A stretch of DNA of 6,514 nucleotides, taken from Burkholderiales bacterium. GTDB taxonomy: Bacteria; Pseudomonadota; Gammaproteobacteria; Burkholderiales; Burkholderiaceae_E. Of the stretch, positions 5,907-6,514 are shown piece after piece. Each line of letters starts with the position of its first letter. Within the stretch, counting starts at the first letter, position 1. Both the position numbers and the translations under genes were made by a program. The notes beneath the pieces are model-generated. The model was not told the DNA's origin. It did not search any database and saw nothing but the letters and a program-made list of their open reading frames with translations. Location: positions 1,321,279 to 1,327,792 of the forward strand of contig CP070753.1 of assembly GCA_020348765.1 (NCBI GenBank), given 5' to 3'.

Positions 5907-6016
5907 ATCGGCGCGCCCCGATGCGCGCGGCCGCTAGCCCCTGCATCGGCACGCCCCGATGCGCGCGGCCGCTAGCCCCTGCATCGGCGCGCCCCGATGC
6001 ACTATCCTTGTAGCCC
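5903..6016. repeat. Three 38-base tandem repeats, each with an interrupted palindrome
   Basis: Units lie at 5903-5940, 5941-5978 and 5979-6016. The first two differ at a single base (position 11 of the unit, G versus A). The third matches unit 1 for its first 22 bases, diverges over the next 10 (ACTATCCTTG in place of GCGCGGCCGC), and returns to TAGCCC at exactly the same register. Each unit contains GCATCGG and CCGATGC arms around a 6-base centre; in the third the arms extend to TGCATCGG/CCGATGCA. There are no unique spacers, so this is not a CRISPR array. The last unit ends 26 bases before the ATG of the hydrolase gene, which suggests operator copies, although a simple slippage duplication is possible. 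Confidence 0.8.
6003..6008 (+). promoter_or_regulatory. Weak candidate -10 box for the hydrolase gene
   Basis: TATCCT matches TATAAT at four of six positions and lies just after the third interrupted palindrome, in the 10-base segment unique to unit 3. The expected -35 position (around 5980-5985) falls inside the palindrome and does not resemble TTGACA. If real, the palindrome would overlap the polymerase site, as expected of an operator. Confidence 0.25.
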
Positions 6017-6042
6017 GATCGAGGTCACGCCGGGGAGGGGCG

Positions 6043-6514
6043 ATGCAGGCCGCGCTCGAGCTCGCAGTCATCGATGTCAAGCCTGGCGCGGCCATGGAGT
6101 CGCAGTCCGGGCAGCAGATGCTCAGGCCGCGCATCCACGGTGCGCTTCGCGAGCCTGCCGGCGCGCGCAGTGCGGCGATCGTGATGCACCCGACCAGCAA
6201 CTTCATCGGGCATTACCTGATCGGGCCGCTGGCTGCGCGCGGAATCGCCTGCATGGGCCTGAACTCGCGCTACGTGAACAACGACGCGACGCTGCTGATG
6301 GAACGCGTGATCCAGGACCTCGGCGCGGGCGTGCAGTTCCTGCGCGGCCGCGGCTACGAGCGGGTCGTCCTGATCGGCAACTCCGGCGGCGCGGCCCTGG
6401 CGAGTTTCTATCAGGCGCAGGCCGAGGCGCTGACGCTGGAGCGAACGGTCGACGGCAGCCCGCTGGCGATCGCCGCCTCGGACCTGCCGCCGGTGCAGGG
6501 CATCGTGCTGAGCG
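6043..6514 (+). CDS. Alpha/beta hydrolase family protein, N-terminal 157 residues (3' end outside window)
   Basis: The fragment shows an alpha/beta-hydrolase fold of unknown substrate. AAIVMHPTSNF (44-54) is the beta strand and turn that normally carries the oxyanion hole, and VVLIGNSGGAAL (108-119) is the nucleophile elbow with S114 as the likely catalytic serine (GxSxG as GNSGG). LNSRYVNNDATLLMERVIQDL (73-93) lies between them. The catalytic acid and histidine would be beyond the window. There is no signal peptide, so it is probably cytoplasmic. The ATG at 6043 has a strong purine-rich site, GGGGAGGGG (6032-6040), just before it. It is separated from lptG by two terminators and has its own upstream repeat array, so it is probably an independent transcription unit unrelated to LPS export. 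Similar proteins are, as I recall, annotated only as alpha/beta hydrolases; I cannot name a substrate. Confidence 0.88.
   Translation, partial: MQAALELAVIDVKPGAAMESQSGQQMLRPRIHGALREPAGARSAAIVMHPTSNFIGHYLIGPLAARGIACMGLNSRYVNNDATLLMERVIQDLGAGVQFLRGRGYERVVLIGNSGGAALASFYQAQAEALTLERTVDGSPLAIAASDLPPVQGIVLS

Larger units (their letters stand above)
5613..6042. other. 430-base non-coding region between lptG and the hydrolase gene
   Basis: I see no convincing gene here: the open frames are Arg/Ser/Ala-rich, lack family features and mostly lack ribosome sites. In order it holds a small inverted repeat around an A7 run (arms CGTCCA at 5652-5657 and TGGACG at 5673-5678), a weak promoter-like pair (TGGACG 5673-5678 and TAGCAT 5696-5701, spacer 17), a 15-base purine run (5744-5758), two terminator-like hairpins (5757-5809), a stretch with nothing evident (5811-5886), a tight inverted repeat (5887-5906), three 38-base repeats (5903-6016), and the ribosome site of the next gene. 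Confidence 0.7.

Noticed and set aside
5620..5975. Short open frames on both strands in the region after lptG
   Set aside because: Arg/Ser-rich translations with no recognisable motif, overlapping terminator hairpins and tandem repeats; several run through the repeats until the TAG within them.
5911..5976. Cloning-vector or adapter contamination suggested by NotI-, NheI- and AscI-like sites in the repeats
   Set aside because: Such GC-rich sites arise easily here, they recur inside a 38-base natural-looking repeat, and the flanking coding sequence is continuous with the rest of the window in composition.
5903..6016. CRISPR array
   Set aside because: The units are contiguous 38-base repeats with no unique spacers, only three copies, and no cas genes.
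1..6514. A new multi-gene system such as defence, toxin-antitoxin, secretion or mobile element
   Set aside because: All recognised genes are conserved housekeeping genes in a familiar order; no transposase, integrase, toxin pair, nuclease or phage protein is visible.

Overview
The window is GC-rich, densely coded chromosomal DNA from a Pseudomonadota bacterium. Gene content and order (valS, a small gene, holC and pepA on the minus strand, divergent from lptF-lptG on the plus strand) are those of a conserved housekeeping neighbourhood. From memory of the families, the LptF and LptG proteins (for example the APGQFRESA and MEFERYG stretches of LptF and the FRSGVWLKDTLRDE stretch of LptG) look most like Betaproteobacteria, probably a Burkholderiales relative. 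No search was run, so this placement is an inference.

Minus strand, right to left: pepA (leucyl aminopeptidase, 1674-3158), holC (DNA polymerase III chi subunit, 1226-1645), an unnamed 123-residue protein overlapping holC by 4 bases (858-1229), then a 144-base gap with a 24-base perfect palindrome and a TATAAT box, and the first 237 codons of valS (1-713, running off the left edge). pepA, holC and the small gene look like one operon, probably started by a TATAAT box at 3245-3250. valS has its own TATAAT box at 746-751 and may also receive read-through.

Plus strand: a 232-base divergent intergenic region leads to lptF (3391-4482) and lptG (4479-5612), which overlap by ATGA. They encode the two membrane subunits of the LptB2FG transporter that extracts lipopolysaccharide from the inner membrane. 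A 430-base non-coding stretch follows (5613-6042). It holds two consecutive intrinsic-terminator-like hairpins, a possible small RNA or attenuator, a tight inverted repeat, and three 38-base tandem repeats, each with an interrupted palindrome. The right edge holds the first 157 codons of an alpha/beta hydrolase (6043 onward) with a GNSGG nucleophile elbow.

The protein-coding genes are ordinary housekeeping genes, and I see no new multi-gene system. The parts worth a second look are non-coding: the repeat array and paired terminators at 5757-6016, the 11-base inverted repeat beside the pepA -10 box, and the palindrome at 806-829. Among the coding features, the small gene after holC and an apparent 8-residue insertion in ValS deserve attention.
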